A stretch of DNA of 64,000 nucleotides from an uncultured Clostridia bacterium (GTDB lineage Bacteria; Bacillota; Clostridia; Monoglobales; Monoglobaceae), in assembly GCA_947589045.1 (NCBI GenBank), contig CANQBQ010000002.1, forward strand, positions 1-64,000, in the 5' to 3' direction. Under the pieces are notes generated by a model that saw only the letters and a program-made list of their open reading frames with translations, was not told the origin of the DNA and did no database searches. The first letter of the stretch is position 1, and each line of letters starts with the position of its first letter. Position numbers and translations under genes: made by a program. Positions 35,595-45,560 of this stretch are shown piece after piece.

Positions 35595-36365
35595 ATGCCG
35601 CAAAAACGGGAATTCCCCTCGGATGAAAAATTGATTTTGTCAAAAGCGGAGGACGCCGTGCGTATGTGTTCGAAACATCGCACGGTGAAGTCCGTCGGTT
35701 TCCTTACGCCCGCCGAACGCTCGGCTATTATGACAAACCTGAGGGAAGAAGCTGATGTGAAAACATTTTTTGCGGGCGGTTATGAAGACGCCGAACGCAC
35801 GATTTTTATGTGCTGTCCCGACTTTATGGATACGGACGACGTTTTGCCGCCTATTGTGCCCGTCGAAATTACGGGGAGCGGTATAGACGCGCTCAGCCAC
35901 CGCGACTTTCTCGGCTCCGTTTTGGGGCTTGGAATAAAGCGGGAGGTAATAGGCGATATTTTGCCGATGGAGGACAGATGCGTTATGTTTGTCCACGAAA
36001 ATATATATGAATATATTTCGGCAAATCTGGAGAGGATAGGAAAATACAGGGTCAACGTCCGTGCGCTCGATTTATCCGAAAATATAACGCCGAGCAGAGA
36101 GGTCAAAGAAATTTTCGGCACGGTCGCAAGTCCGCGCCTTGACGCGGTTTTGTCGCTCGCACTCGGAATTTCGAGAGCAAACGCCGCGGAGCTTATAAAG
36201 GCGGGGCGGGTATTCGTCAATTGGAAACTCGCGCTCAAAACCGACTTTGAGCTAAAGGCGGAGGATATGATTTCGGCGCGCGGCTTCGGCAGGATAAAGG
36301 TCGCCGAGGTCGGAGGATTATCGCGCAAAGGACGTTTTAAAATAAACCTTGAAAGATATTTATGA
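35595..36365 (+). CDS. ylmH: YlmH family S4-domain RNA-binding protein
   Basis: A 256-residue protein with an N-terminal region typical of YlmH (GYEDAERTIFMCCPDFM, DFLGSVLGLGIKREVIGDIL) and a C-terminal S4 RNA-binding domain (about 180-240) with SPRLDAVLSLALGISRANAAELI and GRVFVNW. YlmH of Bacillus binds the large ribosomal subunit and takes part in rescue of stalled peptidyl-tRNA complexes. It begins 3 nt after the sepF stop and precedes divIVA, the normal order. Confidence 0.92.
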   Translation: MPQKREFPSDEKLILSKAEDAVRMCSKHRTVKSVGFLTPAERSAIMTNLREEADVKTFFAGGYEDAERTIFMCCPDFMDTDDVLPPIVPVEITGSGIDALSHRDFLGSVLGLGIKREVIGDILPMEDRCVMFVHENIYEYISANLERIGKYRVNVRALDLSENITPSREVKEIFGTVASPRLDAVLSLALGISRANAAELIKAGRVFVNWKLALKTDFELKAEDMISARGFGRIKVAEVGGLSRKGRFKINLERYL

Positions 36366-36389
36366 TTAAGTAATTGGGAGGTCTGCCGT

Positions 36390-37061
36390 ATGCTTACACC
36401 TATTGAAATCGAAAACCAGCAGTTTAAAAAGACGTTTTTGGGCTACAATGCGTCTGAGGTAAACGATTTTTTGGAGCGAGTATTTGAAAATTACGAAAAG
36501 ATTTATAAGGAAAATATTGCCGCTAAGGAGAAAATATCGGTTTTGTCCGACGCGGTAAAGCAGTACAAGACGATTGAGGAAACGCTGCAAAATACCCTTG
36601 TTGTCGCGCAGAGCGCGGGAGACGAGGTAAAGCGCAACGCATATGAAAAGGCGGAGAACATCATCAAGGAAGCCGAGACGAAGGCGTCCGAGATTATAGC
36701 CAACGCAAACGGTGAGGTTTCGAGAATTTCCTATAAATATGAGGAAATGAAGAGCAATATCGACACGTTCAGAGCTAAGATAGTTTCTCTCCTTAAAAGT
36801 CAGCTTGATATTGCAAATGAATTTAAGGCGGACGCCAATATAAGCGGCTTTAAGACTGAATCACAGGCTTCGGAAGCGCCAAAATCGGAGGAAAAGCCCG
36901 CCGAGGAGAGCGGACTTTCCAAGGTGGAGAAAATCGTTGACGATATAAATGCGACTACCACGGCAGATATTCCGCAGTTTATCAAGGAATTGGAAGCGAT
37001 AACGCGCGAACTGCCTCAGATTGATGAAAGCGAGTACGCTGTTTCGGCGGAAGGCGCGTAA
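36390..37061 (+). CDS. divIVA: DivIVA-like cell-pole/septum protein
   Basis: A 223-residue coiled-coil protein that senses curved membrane and guides division and pole functions. The N-terminal DivIVA domain begins MLTPIEIENQQFKKTFLGYNA and continues EVNDFLERVFENYEKIYKEN, followed by long coiled coils and an acidic C-terminal tail (about 155-223). GGGAGGT is placed before the ATG. It ends the sepF-ylmH-divIVA unit at a terminator. In related genomes lspA or ileS follows; here a giant surface-protein gene intervenes. Confidence 0.93.
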   Translation: MLTPIEIENQQFKKTFLGYNASEVNDFLERVFENYEKIYKENIAAKEKISVLSDAVKQYKTIEETLQNTLVVAQSAGDEVKRNAYEKAENIIKEAETKASEIIANANGEVSRISYKYEEMKSNIDTFRAKIVSLLKSQLDIANEFKADANISGFKTESQASEAPKSEEKPAEESGLSKVEKIVDDINATTTADIPQFIKELEAITRELPQIDESEYAVSAEGA

Positions 37062-37081
37062 AAAGTATATAGATATTTTAT

Positions 37082-37109
37082 AAGACGGCTTTATAAGCCG
37101 TCTTTTTTT
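37082..37109 (+). terminator. Terminator after divIVA
   Basis: AAGACGGCTT (37082-37091) pairs with AAGCCGTCTT (37095-37104), then TTTTT. Confidence 0.9.
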
Positions 37110-37131
37110 ATTAAAATTGGGAAAATATGAG

Positions 37132-37180
37132 TATAATTTTGACGTTCGTGACGTAAAACGCGCTCTATGCGACACGAACG
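37132..37180 (+). promoter_or_regulatory. -10 element and inverted repeat ahead of the SLH giant
   Basis: A TATAAT at 37132-37137 has only a poor -35 (TTATTA at 37108-37113, 18-nt spacer). Right after the expected start lies a perfect 8-bp inverted repeat, CGTTCGTG (37143-37150) and CACGAACG (37173-37180). It could be an operator or an RNA stem in the leader. Confidence 0.4.
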
Positions 37181-37241
37181 GTTCTTGAAATGGAGTTTTG
37201 AGTATGGTAAAATTAAGACAGTATTTATAAAAGGAGTAATG

Positions 37242-40200
37242 ATGATGAAAAGGCGAATTTTAAGTTTAACTGTTGTATTTGCTATGATATTAACGGTTAT
37301 TCCGACGTTCACGCTGACTGCGTCGGCGGAGAGCCTTACGGTTTCGGGCGGCGGTACGGGCGGTGTGGGCGATCCGTACAAAATCGCAAACCTTGCCGAC
37401 CTTGAGGTGTTTTGCGAATATATTAACACTGATGAGGACGGCGGCAGCGGCGAGTATTTTGAGCTGACGGCGCCTATTGATATGTCGGCAAATTATAACG
37501 CAGAAAACGGTACATCATGGACGCCAATCGGAACAGAAAGCAATAAATTTCAAGGCACTTTCGACGGCGGCAAATTCACGATAAGCGGGCTTTACATTAA
37601 CGCCAAGGAAGGTCATCAAGGTCTGTTTGGGGATTCCTACGGTACGATTAAAAATCTAACCGTTTCGGGCAGCGTCTCCGGCAACGGTGAAGTGGGCGGT
37701 ATCGTGGGAGAGAACTATGGCGGCAGTATCTTAAACTGCCGCAGTGATTGCGCTGTCAGCGGCAGCGGTAATTATGTAGGCGGCATTGCGGGCTATCACA
37801 CAGGCACTATTAAAAACTGCTATAACACCGGTACGGTAAACGGCGGCACAGGCGGCGATAACGACTATGTAGGCGGCATTGCGGGAAACAACTCCGGCAG
37901 CATTGAAAATTGCCATAACGCGGGTACAATAAAAGGCACGGGCAGCTATACAGGCGGTGTTGTAGGAGAGAATAAAAGCAGCGGCAGCGGCAGCATTAAA
38001 AATTGCTATAACGAGGGCACGGTAAACGGCGTTTCCTATACAGGCGGCATTGCGGGAAACAACGATAGCGCCGGCGTTGAAAGCTGCTATAACACGGGTA
38101 CGGTAAGCGGCAGCGATACGATTGGCGGCATTGTGGGAAGCAACACCGGCAGTATTAAAAATTGCTACTACCTCAATTCTTGCGGCGCGGCAGGAGATTA
38201 CGGCACGTCAAAAACAGAGGATGCGTTTAATTCCGGCGAGGTAACGTGGTCTTTGCAAAACGGTCAAGGCACGCAGGCGTGGGGACAGAAGCTCGGCGAC
38301 GGCGCTGATAAGTATCCCTTGCTTACGAGCGAGGAAAGCAAGAAGGTGCTGAAAGTCACGTTCGCAACGAAGGATAACCCAAATTATGACATTCAGTATA
38401 TAAATCTAAATGGAAAAGTAACGCCACCGAAAAATCCCGAAAAGGATAATTATACGTTTGAAAAGTGGGCAAAGACGCAGGAAGCGGAAGGTGAAGAGTT
38501 TGACACGAGTGCGAGCGTTACCGAGGATATGACGGTGTACGCCGTCGGACAAGAGAAATTCGGCGGCGACAGTGATGAAATTCCGCTCAGCGGAACTTAC
38601 GGCTACGAAGCACCGCTTACGGTCAATTTGGATAATTATATGAAGTACGCAAACACAGATATTTCGTCCGAAGATAAGTTTGTGTACATTATAGCGAGTG
38701 ATGAAAATAAGACGAAAGCAGATATAGTAAGCAACAATACGCTGTCGGTACCCACAGGGCTTGACGCGGGCGATTATACGATTAAGATTAAGGCAGCAGA
38801 AAAAATGCCGCAGTATTCGCTTATGAGCGTGGAGAGTTACGGTACGGAAGATGTGACGCTCACGGTTAAAGTGAGCATAGCGAAAGCCGATTCGATCGCA
38901 ACGGTGACGGCAAAGGATTTGACGTACACGGGCAGTGAGCAGGAGCTTGTTAGCGGCAGCGCAGAGGGCGGTACGCTTCAGTATGCGACATCACAGGAAG
39001 GTGTGTACAGCGAAGATATTCCGACGGGCATAAATGCACAGGACTACGAAGTTTGGTACAAGGTGGTCGGCGACAGTAATCATAATAATATAGATCCTAC
39101 GAAGGTTGAGAACGTCGAGATTAAAAAAGCAAATTCAGAAATCACCGAGACGCCGACAGCAAAGGATTTGACGTATGACGGCACGGCGCAGGAGCTTGTG
39201 ACGGCGGGTGAAGCGACCGGCGGTGAATTTCAGTACAGCCTTGATAATGTTGAATATTCTACCAATATACCAAAAGGCACAGAAGCTAAAACATACACCG
39301 TTTATTATAAAGTAGTTGAAAATGAAAACTATAACGGTATTGAAGAAACAAGTATATCGGTTGAAATAAAGGCTCAGCCGGAGGCAACGCCGAATATTGC
39401 AATCGATTATGAGACGGAGCAGCTTACGGGCTTTGAAAGCAGCGCGACCTATCAGATAACCGGCAGCGATATATCGAACACTGTTACAAGCGCGACAACA
39501 GCTTCGGCGGTAGAATATATGGGTAAAGGCGAGCTTAGCATTGTTCGTAAAGCGCGTAATGATAACTATGCCGACAGCACCGCACAGTCATTGACGGTAC
39601 CCGCGCGTTTGGGTGAGCCGAGCGTGGAGGGCGCGGCTCCGACGACGCACGACGGCAAGGGCAAAATCACAGGCACCGATACGACAATGGAGTACCGCGA
39701 AAAGACGGACGGCGATACAGAAGAATGGCAGGACTGCACAGAGGGAGAAATCGAGGTTGAGCCGGATAAAACATACGAGGTACGCACAAAAGCGGTAGCC
39801 GAAAGCGCGTTCGCGTCGGAAATAAAAGAGGTAAATGTACCGAAGTTTGAGCCGACAGAGATTACCGGCACGGTTACAATCGAAGGCGACGCGATATTCG
39901 GTCAGCAGCTTACGGCGGTTACAACGGCGGTTGAACCTGAGGGTGCGAGAGGCACTCTTAAATATCAGTGGCAGAGGTCGGGCGACGACGGCGGTTACAC
40001 CGATATTAGCGGCGCGACCGAAAGTACATATAAGATAACAACAGAGGATATAGGCAAAACAATTCAGGTTGTCGTAACGGCAAATGATTTGGATTACACC
40101 GGCTCGATTACGTCCGCGCCGACAAGCGAAGTCCAAAGGGCGACAATCAGCGGAATAGAAGTAGCGGCAAATCCGAGCATTACGGCATATACCTGCTCGG

Positions 40201-43200
40201 AGCAGACGCTTGTAAACGTAACCGGCAATCAGGAAGAAGACACTATTGAATACAAGGTTGAAAAGAAGGGCGACGGCGACGCTTATGAGGATTTCGGCAC
40301 AGATAACAGCGCGACCGACGCGGGTACATATAAGGTGACGGTAACCGTTAAGCGCGAGGGACATAATGATTATACGTCGGAAGGCACCGAGGTTACAATC
40401 GCGAAGGCTAATTCGACCGTTACCGCTCCGACGGCGAAGCAAAATCTTACATATACCGGCGACGAGTTAGAGCTTCTTGACGATAAAGGCTCGGCGAACG
40501 GCGGTCAGTTGCAGTACAGCCTTAATAATGCCGACTATTCTACCGATATACCGAAAGGCACAGAAGCTAAAACATACACGGTTTATTATAAAGTCGTTGG
40601 AAATGACAACTATAACGGTATTGACGAAGCAAATATAAAGGTCACAATCGCAAAAGCGACGCCGGTATTCCCGACTGTTGAGGCGGTTGACGGCGGAACA
40701 TATGAGCCCGAAAAGAAGCTCAGCAGCGTAGATGTGCCTGATGTAGACGGCGGTACGCTTGCGTGGAAGAACGACGAAACAGTTCTTACGGCGGGCGAAA
40801 ACAGCGTGCAGGCGATATTCACTCCCGAAAACAGCGAGAACTACGAGCCTGCAACCATTGAAGGAACGGTTATTGTAAACGTCGCAAAGGCTGATTCGAC
40901 CGTTGTCGCTCCGACCGCAAAGACGGATTTGACGTATAACGGCGAGGCGCAGGAACTTCTTGAGACGGCAGGCTCGGCGACCGGCGGTCAGTTGCAGTAC
41001 AAGGTTGACGAGGGCGAGTACTCGACAGCCGCGCCGACTGCAATAACCGCGGGAGAGCACACCGTTTATTATAAAGTCGTTGAAAATGAAAATTATAAAG
41101 GTATTGACGAGGCAAATATAAAGGTTAATATCGCCAAAGCAACGCCGGTATTCCCCGAGGTCGGAGATGTTGACGGCGGTACATATGAACCCGGCAAGAA
41201 GCTTAGCGATGTAACCGTGCCGGAAGTAGACGGCGGTACGCTCGCATGGAGCGACGGCGAAACGGCACTTAATGCGGGCGCAAACAGCGTGCAGGCGGTA
41301 TTTACGCCCGATAACAGCGAGAATTACGATCCCGAGACCGTTACCGAAACGGTTACGGTAAATGTCGCAAAGGCGACGATTACCGGCGTGAAGGTCGAGA
41401 ACGTATTGGCGCAGTTTGACGAGGAGCAGCCGACAAAGCAGTACGCGCTCGCCGCGCCGACCGGAACGATTGACGGCGATACCGTAAGATATGCCGAGGG
41501 TGAGTATGACGCGGACACCGACGCAAGCGCGTCCTGGCAGGAAACCTGCCCGAGTTACAGTGACGAGGGCACAAATCAGACAATTACGGTCAGAATAGAG
41601 AGAGAAAACTACAACAACCTCTATCTTAAAGCGATCATAAAGATTACAAACGAGCCGCTCATCACAGGCGTTGACGTAACGGCAAACGAGGGTCTTGTTT
41701 ACAACGGCGGCGCGCAGGAGCTTGTAACCGTAACGGGAACGAGTGACAGTGATACCGTTACATACTATGTAAACGGCGATACAGTCGGAACCCAGACAGC
41801 ACAGGGTACGAACGCGGGCGATTACTCGGTCAGGGTGAAGGTTGAAAGAGACGGTTATCATCATTTTGAAAAGACGGTCGATGTTACAATCGCGAAAGCA
41901 ACCCCGACATTCCCCGAGGTTGGAGATGTTGACGGCGGAACATATGAACCGGGTAAGAAGCTTGGCAACGTAACCGTGCCAGAGGTTCAGGGCGGTACGC
42001 TTGCGTGGAGTGACGGCGAAACGGCACTTAATGCGGGCGCAAACAGCGCTCAGGCGGTATTTACTCCGTCCGACAAGGCAAATTACGAGGATACGACCGT
42101 TACGGGAACTGTTACGGTAAATGTCGCAAAGGCGACGATTACCGACGTGGAGGTTCAGGGCGTATCGGTGCAGTTTGACGAGACACAGCCGACAAAAGAG
42201 TACACGCTCGAAGCGCCGACAGGAACGATTGAGGGCGACGTCGTAAGCTACGCCGAGGGCGAATATAACGAAGTGAATGACAGCGAGGCGGATTGGAAGG
42301 ACACTTGCCCGAGTTACAGCGCGGAAAATACAAATCAGACGATTACGGTCAGAATAGAGAGAAAAAATTACAACACGCTCTATCTTACAGCCACTATAAA
42401 CATTATAGGCGAGCCGACAATCGATGACGTTGACGTAACGGCGAATGAAGGTCTTGTTTACAACGGCAGCGCGCAGGAGCTTGTGACCGTGACGGGTGCG
42501 CTTGAAACCGACACCGTCACATACTATGTAAATGACGACACTACGGGCAGCACGGAAAAGGCGACCGGTACGAACGCAGGCAGCTATTCGGTTAAGGTGA
42601 AGGTTGAAAGAGCCGATTATCATCATTTTGAAAAGACAGTTGATGTCACAATCGCAAAGGCGACTCCGACATTCCCCGAAGTCGCGGCGGTTGACGGCGG
42701 AATATATGCGCCCGATAAGAAGCTCGGCGATGTAGAATTGCCGACGGTAGACGGCGGTACGCTCGCGTGGAGCGATGAAAACGCCGTTCTTACGGCGGGC
42801 GAAAACAGCGTGCAGGCGGTATTCACCCCGTCCGACACGGCAAATTACGAGGATGCGGTAACGGGAACGATTACGGTAAATGTTGCAAACGCTACGATTA
42901 CCGCCGCTGACGTGGTAATCTCCGGCGACGGCGATATTACGCATGACGGCGCGGCGCACGGCTTAACAGTAACGCTCGGCGGCAGCGCGGAAGGCGGAGC
43001 GGTCAAGTATATCGAAGGCGAGTACAACGCCGATACCGATACGGAGCTTGACTGGCTCGACACTTGCCCGACTGTGACCGAGGTCGGCGATACAAAGACG
43101 ATTACGGTCAAAGTAAGCAAGGAAAATTATGACGATTACTACACGACAAAGACGATAACAATTACCGACGAGCCGACGGTAAGCGACATCACCGTTGCGC

Positions 43201-45296
43201 CGTACGGCGGCACATATGACGGCGCGTCGCATAACGCGGTAACGGTAGTCGGCGCGGAAAGTACCGATACGATTAAGTATCAGCTTGACGGTTCCGAAAC
43301 GGCATCTGTGCCGCAGATTACCGACGCGGGTACATACAGCGTGACGGTTACCGTTGAGCGCGCAGGCTATCACCCGTACACAACCACGGTTGAGGCGGCT
43401 ATCGCGCAGGCGGAGTCGACATTCCCGACGGTTAAGGCAATAGACGTGACATATACCGAGGGCATAACTCTTGCTGACGTAGAGCTTCCGACGGTGACTG
43501 GCGGCGCACTTTCGTGGGCTGACGAGACAATTTCGGTAACCGAGGGTACGAGTGAGTACGACGCGGTATTTACGCCGACCGACGCGGTTAACTATAAGAC
43601 TGCAAGCGGCAAAATAACGGTAACCGCAACCGCAGAGGTAACTCCGAGCCCGTCACCGTCACCTGAGCCGTCAACAGCATTTGATGTGACGGGAACGGTT
43701 AAGAACAATGACGGTACGGCGGCGGCAAATCGCAAGATTACGCTGAAACCGCTCGGATTGGAAACGACCACGGACGAGGACGGCAACTACGCGTTTAATG
43801 GCGTTGAGGCGGGCAGCTACAATATAGTTGTCGAAACGGGTGGCGAAAAAACGGTTACAACGCTTGTTGACGTAACGGACAGTAGCGTAAGCGCGGACAT
43901 AACGCTCCCCGCGGCTAATGTGGGCAGCGCGGTTGAAACAACCGACAGCGACAACAACTCCGATATAAAGGTTGAGGACATTGTTGTGGGCGGTCTTGAC
44001 GAATTTGCAGAAGCGGTTGTCGAGGCGCTTCCCGAGGCGGATAAGACAAAGAATATTGAAGTAAAGATGATTATCGAGAGCAAGAAAGAAAGCTCTGCCG
44101 ACATGGTACAGCAGGCGATAAAACAGCAGAGCAAAAACAAGGACGAAAAGCTGGATTACATTGATATAGACATCATTAAAATCGTCGGCACGGAGAGCGA
44201 GAACGTAACCGAGACGACGAACCTTATCACAATCATAATCCCGTTCGTGACGGACGGCAAGAAGGACATAACGGTTTACCGATACCATGACGGCGAGGCG
44301 GCGGCTATGACAAAGGGCGGCATCGGCGAGCGTTATGAGGTCGAAGACGGAGTTATCACAATTTACACGCAAAAATTCTCGACCTACGCGATAGCGTATA
44401 ACGACCGGTCAACGACTCCGACCCCGACGCCGACGCCCGATACGGGCGGCACGTCACGCGGTGGTTCCGCGTCATATACGGTTCGGTTTGAGACGAACGA
44501 CGGCAGTGATGTAGCCTCTCAAAGGATTTCGCGTAACGGCGTTGTGAAAGAGCCGACCGCTCCGACAAAGGACGGCTATACGTTCGCAGGCTGGTACACG
44601 GATAAGAATTTGACAGCCGAATATGACTTTACCTCGAAGGTTACAGGCAGCTTTACCCTGTATGCTAAGTGGAACGAGGACAAGACGAACGACGAGACGG
44701 AAGCAACTCCCGCACCGACGGATGAGCCGCAGCCGACGGCAAAATCAATGCCGTTTACGGACGTAAATATAGGCGATTGGTTCTACAATGACGTGCAGTA
44801 CGTATACGAAAACGGATTGATGAACGGAGTCAGCGGCACCGAGTTCGCACCGAACGAAACCATCACAAGAGGAATGTTTGTAACAATCCTCTATCGTATG
44901 GACGGTGAGCCGAGCACCGGCGCAAGCGCATTTACCGATGTTCCGTCCGGCGCATACTACGCGAATGCGGTCGCGTGGGCGAGTGTAAACGGAATTGTTA
45001 AAGGATATTCCGACACCGAGTACGCGCCCGACGATGCCGTAACGCGTGAGCAAGCCGCGGCGATACTGTTCAGATATGCGGCGTATAAAGGTGAAAGTCC
45101 GACGGGAGCATGGGTGATACAGCTCGGCTATACAGACCTTTCGGATATTTCCGATTGGGCGGCTGAAGGAGTGATGTTCTGCAACATGAAAAATATTATG
45201 GCAGGACGCGACAGCGGAGAATTTGACCCGCAGTCCGACATAACCCGCGCCGAGGGCGCAGCCGTGTTTGAGCGGTATTTGAATATGGCTGAGTAA
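37242..45296 (+). CDS. Giant SLH-anchored repeat surface protein
   Basis: About 2684 residues. A signal peptide (MMKRRILSLTVVFAMIL, cleaved near TASAES) is followed by about six GLUG-type repeats (37680-38170, GGIVGENYGGSI, NYVGGIAGY, SYTGGIAGNN). Then an InlB-like repeat (38350-38560), then a long array of YDG/MBG-type beta domains (38600-43620) with repeated LTYTG/LTYDGTAQELV and WSDGETALNAGANS elements. Next a Cna-B-like domain (43680-43900, NDGTAAANRKITL), an uncharacterised region, a PTPTPTP linker, another InlB B-repeat (44470-44675, GYTFAGWYTDKN) and three SLH domains (44745-45290) that should bind the secondary cell-wall polymer. Three ATGs at 37239-37245 are possible; AAGGAG favours the later two. 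No enzyme domain was seen; adhesion or S-layer role is inferred. Confidence 0.9.
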   Translation: MMKRRILSLTVVFAMILTVIPTFTLTASAESLTVSGGGTGGVGDPYKIANLADLEVFCEYINTDEDGGSGEYFELTAPIDMSANYNAENGTSWTPIGTESNKFQGTFDGGKFTISGLYINAKEGHQGLFGDSYGTIKNLTVSGSVSGNGEVGGIVGENYGGSILNCRSDCAVSGSGNYVGGIAGYHTGTIKNCYNTGTVNGGTGGDNDYVGGIAGNNSGSIENCHNAGTIKGTGSYTGGVVGENKSSGSGSIKNCYNEGTVNGVSYTGGIAGNNDSAGVESCYNTGTVSGSDTIGGIVGSNTGSIKNCYYLNSCGAAGDYGTSKTEDAFNSGEVTWSLQNGQGTQAWGQKLGDGADKYPLLTSEESKKVLKVTFATKDNPNYDIQYINLNGKVTPPKNPEKDNYTFEKWAKTQEAEGEEFDTSASVTEDMTVYAVGQEKFGGDSDEIPLSGTYGYEAPLTVNLDNYMKYANTDISSEDKFVYIIASDENKTKADIVSNNTLSVPTGLDAGDYTIKIKAAEKMPQYSLMSVESYGTEDVTLTVKVSIAKADSIATVTAKDLTYTGSEQELVSGSAEGGTLQYATSQEGVYSEDIPTGINAQDYEVWYKVVGDSNHNNIDPTKVENVEIKKANSEITETPTAKDLTYDGTAQELVTAGEATGGEFQYSLDNVEYSTNIPKGTEAKTYTVYYKVVENENYNGIEETSISVEIKAQPEATPNIAIDYETEQLTGFESSATYQITGSDISNTVTSATTASAVEYMGKGELSIVRKARNDNYADSTAQSLTVPARLGEPSVEGAAPTTHDGKGKITGTDTTMEYREKTDGDTEEWQDCTEGEIEVEPDKTYEVRTKAVAESAFASEIKEVNVPKFEPTEITGTVTIEGDAIFGQQLTAVTTAVEPEGARGTLKYQWQRSGDDGGYTDISGATESTYKITTEDIGKTIQVVVTANDLDYTGSITSAPTSEVQRATISGIEVAANPSITAYTCSEQTLVNVTGNQEEDTIEYKVEKKGDGDAYEDFGTDNSATDAGTYKVTVTVKREGHNDYTSEGTEVTIAKANSTVTAPTAKQNLTYTGDELELLDDKGSANGGQLQYSLNNADYSTDIPKGTEAKTYTVYYKVVGNDNYNGIDEANIKVTIAKATPVFPTVEAVDGGTYEPEKKLSSVDVPDVDGGTLAWKNDETVLTAGENSVQAIFTPENSENYEPATIEGTVIVNVAKADSTVVAPTAKTDLTYNGEAQELLETAGSATGGQLQYKVDEGEYSTAAPTAITAGEHTVYYKVVENENYKGIDEANIKVNIAKATPVFPEVGDVDGGTYEPGKKLSDVTVPEVDGGTLAWSDGETALNAGANSVQAVFTPDNSENYDPETVTETVTVNVAKATITGVKVENVLAQFDEEQPTKQYALAAPTGTIDGDTVRYAEGEYDADTDASASWQETCPSYSDEGTNQTITVRIERENYNNLYLKAIIKITNEPLITGVDVTANEGLVYNGGAQELVTVTGTSDSDTVTYYVNGDTVGTQTAQGTNAGDYSVRVKVERDGYHHFEKTVDVTIAKATPTFPEVGDVDGGTYEPGKKLGNVTVPEVQGGTLAWSDGETALNAGANSAQAVFTPSDKANYEDTTVTGTVTVNVAKATITDVEVQGVSVQFDETQPTKEYTLEAPTGTIEGDVVSYAEGEYNEVNDSEADWKDTCPSYSAENTNQTITVRIERKNYNTLYLTATINIIGEPTIDDVDVTANEGLVYNGSAQELVTVTGALETDTVTYYVNDDTTGSTEKATGTNAGSYSVKVKVERADYHHFEKTVDVTIAKATPTFPEVAAVDGGIYAPDKKLGDVELPTVDGGTLAWSDENAVLTAGENSVQAVFTPSDTANYEDAVTGTITVNVANATITAADVVISGDGDITHDGAAHGLTVTLGGSAEGGAVKYIEGEYNADTDTELDWLDTCPTVTEVGDTKTITVKVSKENYDDYYTTKTITITDEPTVSDITVAPYGGTYDGASHNAVTVVGAESTDTIKYQLDGSETASVPQITDAGTYSVTVTVERAGYHPYTTTVEAAIAQAESTFPTVKAIDVTYTEGITLADVELPTVTGGALSWADETISVTEGTSEYDAVFTPTDAVNYKTASGKITVTATAEVTPSPSPSPEPSTAFDVTGTVKNNDGTAAANRKITLKPLGLETTTDEDGNYAFNGVEAGSYNIVVETGGEKTVTTLVDVTDSSVSADITLPAANVGSAVETTDSDNNSDIKVEDIVVGGLDEFAEAVVEALPEADKTKNIEVKMIIESKKESSADMVQQAIKQQSKNKDEKLDYIDIDIIKIVGTESENVTETTNLITIIIPFVTDGKKDITVYRYHDGEAAAMTKGGIGERYEVEDGVITIYTQKFSTYAIAYNDRSTTPTPTPTPDTGGTSRGGSASYTVRFETNDGSDVASQRISRNGVVKEPTAPTKDGYTFAGWYTDKNLTAEYDFTSKVTGSFTLYAKWNEDKTNDETEATPAPTDEPQPTAKSMPFTDVNIGDWFYNDVQYVYENGLMNGVSGTEFAPNETITRGMFVTILYRMDGEPSTGASAFTDVPSGAYYANAVAWASVNGIVKGYSDTEYAPDDAVTREQAAAILFRYAAYKGESPTGAWVIQLGYTDLSDISDWAAEGVMFCNMKNIMAGRDSGEFDPQSDITRAEGAAVFERYLNMAE
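37680..38170 (+). repeat. GLUG-type repeat array within the SLH giant
   Basis: About six units of 25-40 residues with a shared core of the form G(G)IxGxNxGSIxNCYNxGTV. They are typical of adhesin-like clostridial surface proteins. Confidence 0.8.
40660..43430 (+). repeat. Tandem composite repeats within the SLH giant
   Basis: Units of about 760 bp begin near 41140, 41900 and 42661, each opening with ATPxFPEV-DVDGGxYxP and containing a YAEGEY/CPSYS block and a YNG-AQELVTVTG block. A shorter related unit begins near 40660. Units two and three from the left are the most alike, suggesting recent duplication. Confidence 0.8.
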
Positions 45297-45307
45297 AAGC
45301 CGTATAT

Positions 45308-45347
45308 AAAAAAGCGTTATCCTATTTTATGAGGATAGCGCTTTTTA
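45308..45347 (+). terminator. Terminator after the SLH giant
   Basis: AAAAAGCGTTATCCT pairs with AGGATAGCGCTTTTT (one G-T pair). Confidence 0.88.
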
Positions 45348-45408
45348 TGTTTGCGCGTTACTATGAGGAGCCCGCAAAGATATTTTTCTTTACATAAATA
45401 TCTTTATG

Positions 45409-45560
45409 TGGTAAAATAAATGCAACGCATTTATTTTACGCCTCCGGCGGGGATTAAAAGCGTGTGCAAAATTTTCCTCGCGCTGTGCGCTCGGAAACGC
45501 ACATACGCAATTTTACCATTTACGCCGACACGCTTTGCGTGCGGCTATGGTAAAATAAAT
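45409..45560. repeat. Palindromic intergenic element bounded by 13-bp direct repeats
   Basis: The 13-mer TGGTAAAATAAAT occurs at 45409-45421 and 45548-45560. Between them lie a perfect 13-bp hairpin (GTAAAATAAATGC with GCATTTATTTTAC, 45411-45439), a CGCC-TCC-GGCG mini-stem, a bulged stem starting GCGTGTGC, and a nested hairpin in which ATTTTACCAT (45510-45519) and ATGGTAAAAT (45547-45556) enclose GCCG(A)CACGC and GCGTGCGGC. This layout resembles REP- or MITE-type dispersed repeats. No transposase is present. Confidence 0.6.

Noticed and set aside
40467-42959. An 830-codon open frame on the minus strand opposite the SLH giant, and many smaller antisense frames.
   Set aside because: It mirrors the repeat structure and codon bias of the plus-strand gene, has no ribosome site, signal or recognisable domain, and its amino-acid make-up (rich in Arg, Cys, Tyr) is typical of shadow frames.
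37680-43430. CRISPR-like array in the repetitive region.
   Set aside because: The repeats are in frame, variable in length, multiples of three and part of one coding sequence; there are no short identical direct repeats with unique spacers and no cas genes.
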